The notes under the pieces are model-generated. The model saw nothing but the letters and a program-made list of their open reading frames with translations. It was not told the DNA's origin and did not search any database. The translations under genes were made by a program, and so were the position numbers. This document shows positions 23,684-23,771 of a DNA stretch of 23,771 nt, piece after piece; position 1 is the first letter of the stretch, and every line of letters starts with the position of its first letter. The stretch is from WTJO01 sp965660165. GTDB lineage: Bacteria; Pseudomonadota; Alphaproteobacteria; Puniceispirillales; Puniceispirillaceae. The stretch is taken from contig CBFHYU010000033.1 of NCBI GenBank assembly GCA_965660165.1, positions 1 through 23,771 of the forward strand, read 5' to 3'.

Positions 23684-23694
23684 ATAAAAATTCT

Positions 23695-23771
23695 TTACTC
23701 AACGATAGAAGCGACGACGCCGGCGCCCACAGTGCGGCCACCTTCACGGATAGCAAAGCGCAGGCCTTCAT
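23695..23771 (-). CDS. tuf: Elongation factor Tu, C-terminal end only
   Basis: The last 24 codons and the stop are present; the gene enters from the right edge. The tail EGLRFAIREGGRTVGAGVVA followed by SIVE matches the domain III end of EF-Tu, the GTPase that delivers aminoacyl-tRNA. The position upstream of rpsJ is the usual str-S10 junction. Whether this is one of two tuf copies cannot be told here. Confidence 0.95.
   Translation of the reverse strand, partial: EGLRFAIREGGRTVGAGVVASIVE

Noticed and set aside
1..23771. Frequent CTAG tetramers as a sign of foreign DNA or a special motif
   Set aside because: A rough hand count gives about 60-70 against roughly 90 expected by chance, spread through ribosomal and other genes alike; this looks like a genome-wide habit.
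1..23771. CRISPR array, insertion sequence, tRNA or prophage
   Set aside because: No spaced direct repeats, transposase or integrase frames, or tRNA-like folds were seen on either strand.

Overview
The window reads as one chromosomal block of an alphaproteobacterium with roughly balanced base composition. Three things support this: an ATP12-type F1-ATPase chaperone gene, the order secY-adk-rpsM-rpsK-rpoA-rplQ with no rpmJ, infA, map or rpsD in the cluster, and acidic C-terminal extensions on L3 and L17. A marine SAR116/Puniceispirillum-like lineage would fit, but that is inference and was not tested.

Layout. A 5'-truncated lipB (1-648, plus strand) is the only plus-strand gene. Every other gene is on the minus strand, so the transcriptional order runs from high to low coordinates. 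From the right edge: the last 24 codons of tuf, a perfect-stem terminator (23659-23683), then the S10/spc-type ribosomal cluster: rpsJ, rplC, rplD, rplW, rplB, rpsS, rplV, rpsC, rplP, rpmC, rpsQ, rplN, rplX, rplE, rpsN, rpsH, rplF, rplR, rpsE, rpmD, rplO, secY, adk. A near-consensus sigma-70 promoter lies across the adk stop codon (12260-12287). It probably starts a separate alpha operon, rpsM-rpsK-rpoA-rplQ, which is closed by an intrinsic terminator at 9611-9636.

Downstream of that terminator is a tightly packed run of nine genes (9569 to 645): rarA, an unrecognised RNase H-fold-like (DUF429-like) gene, crcB, an RluC/RluD-family pseudouridine synthase, an HAD phosphatase, the ATP12 chaperone, pccB, pccA, and a small protein with a HEPN-like R-x4-H motif. 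Gaps are 58 bp or less, several genes overlap, and no terminator is visible, so they are probably co-transcribed. The run meets lipB tail to tail on one palindromic CTAG that is the stop codon of both genes.

Functionally, the right two thirds build the ribosome, RNA polymerase alpha, the Sec translocon channel and adenylate kinase. The left third mixes fork maintenance (RarA), fluoride export, rRNA modification, ATP synthase assembly, propionyl-CoA carboxylation and lipoate synthesis. I found no tRNA, rRNA, insertion sequence, CRISPR array or prophage, and no gene-free stretch above 170 bp. The longest gaps are 164 bp (rpsK-rpoA) and 141 bp (adk-rpsM), and both hold possible RNA structure. 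I see no clear previously undescribed system. The best leads are the DUF429-like gene beside rarA, the HEPN-motif gene, and the two alpha-operon leaders.
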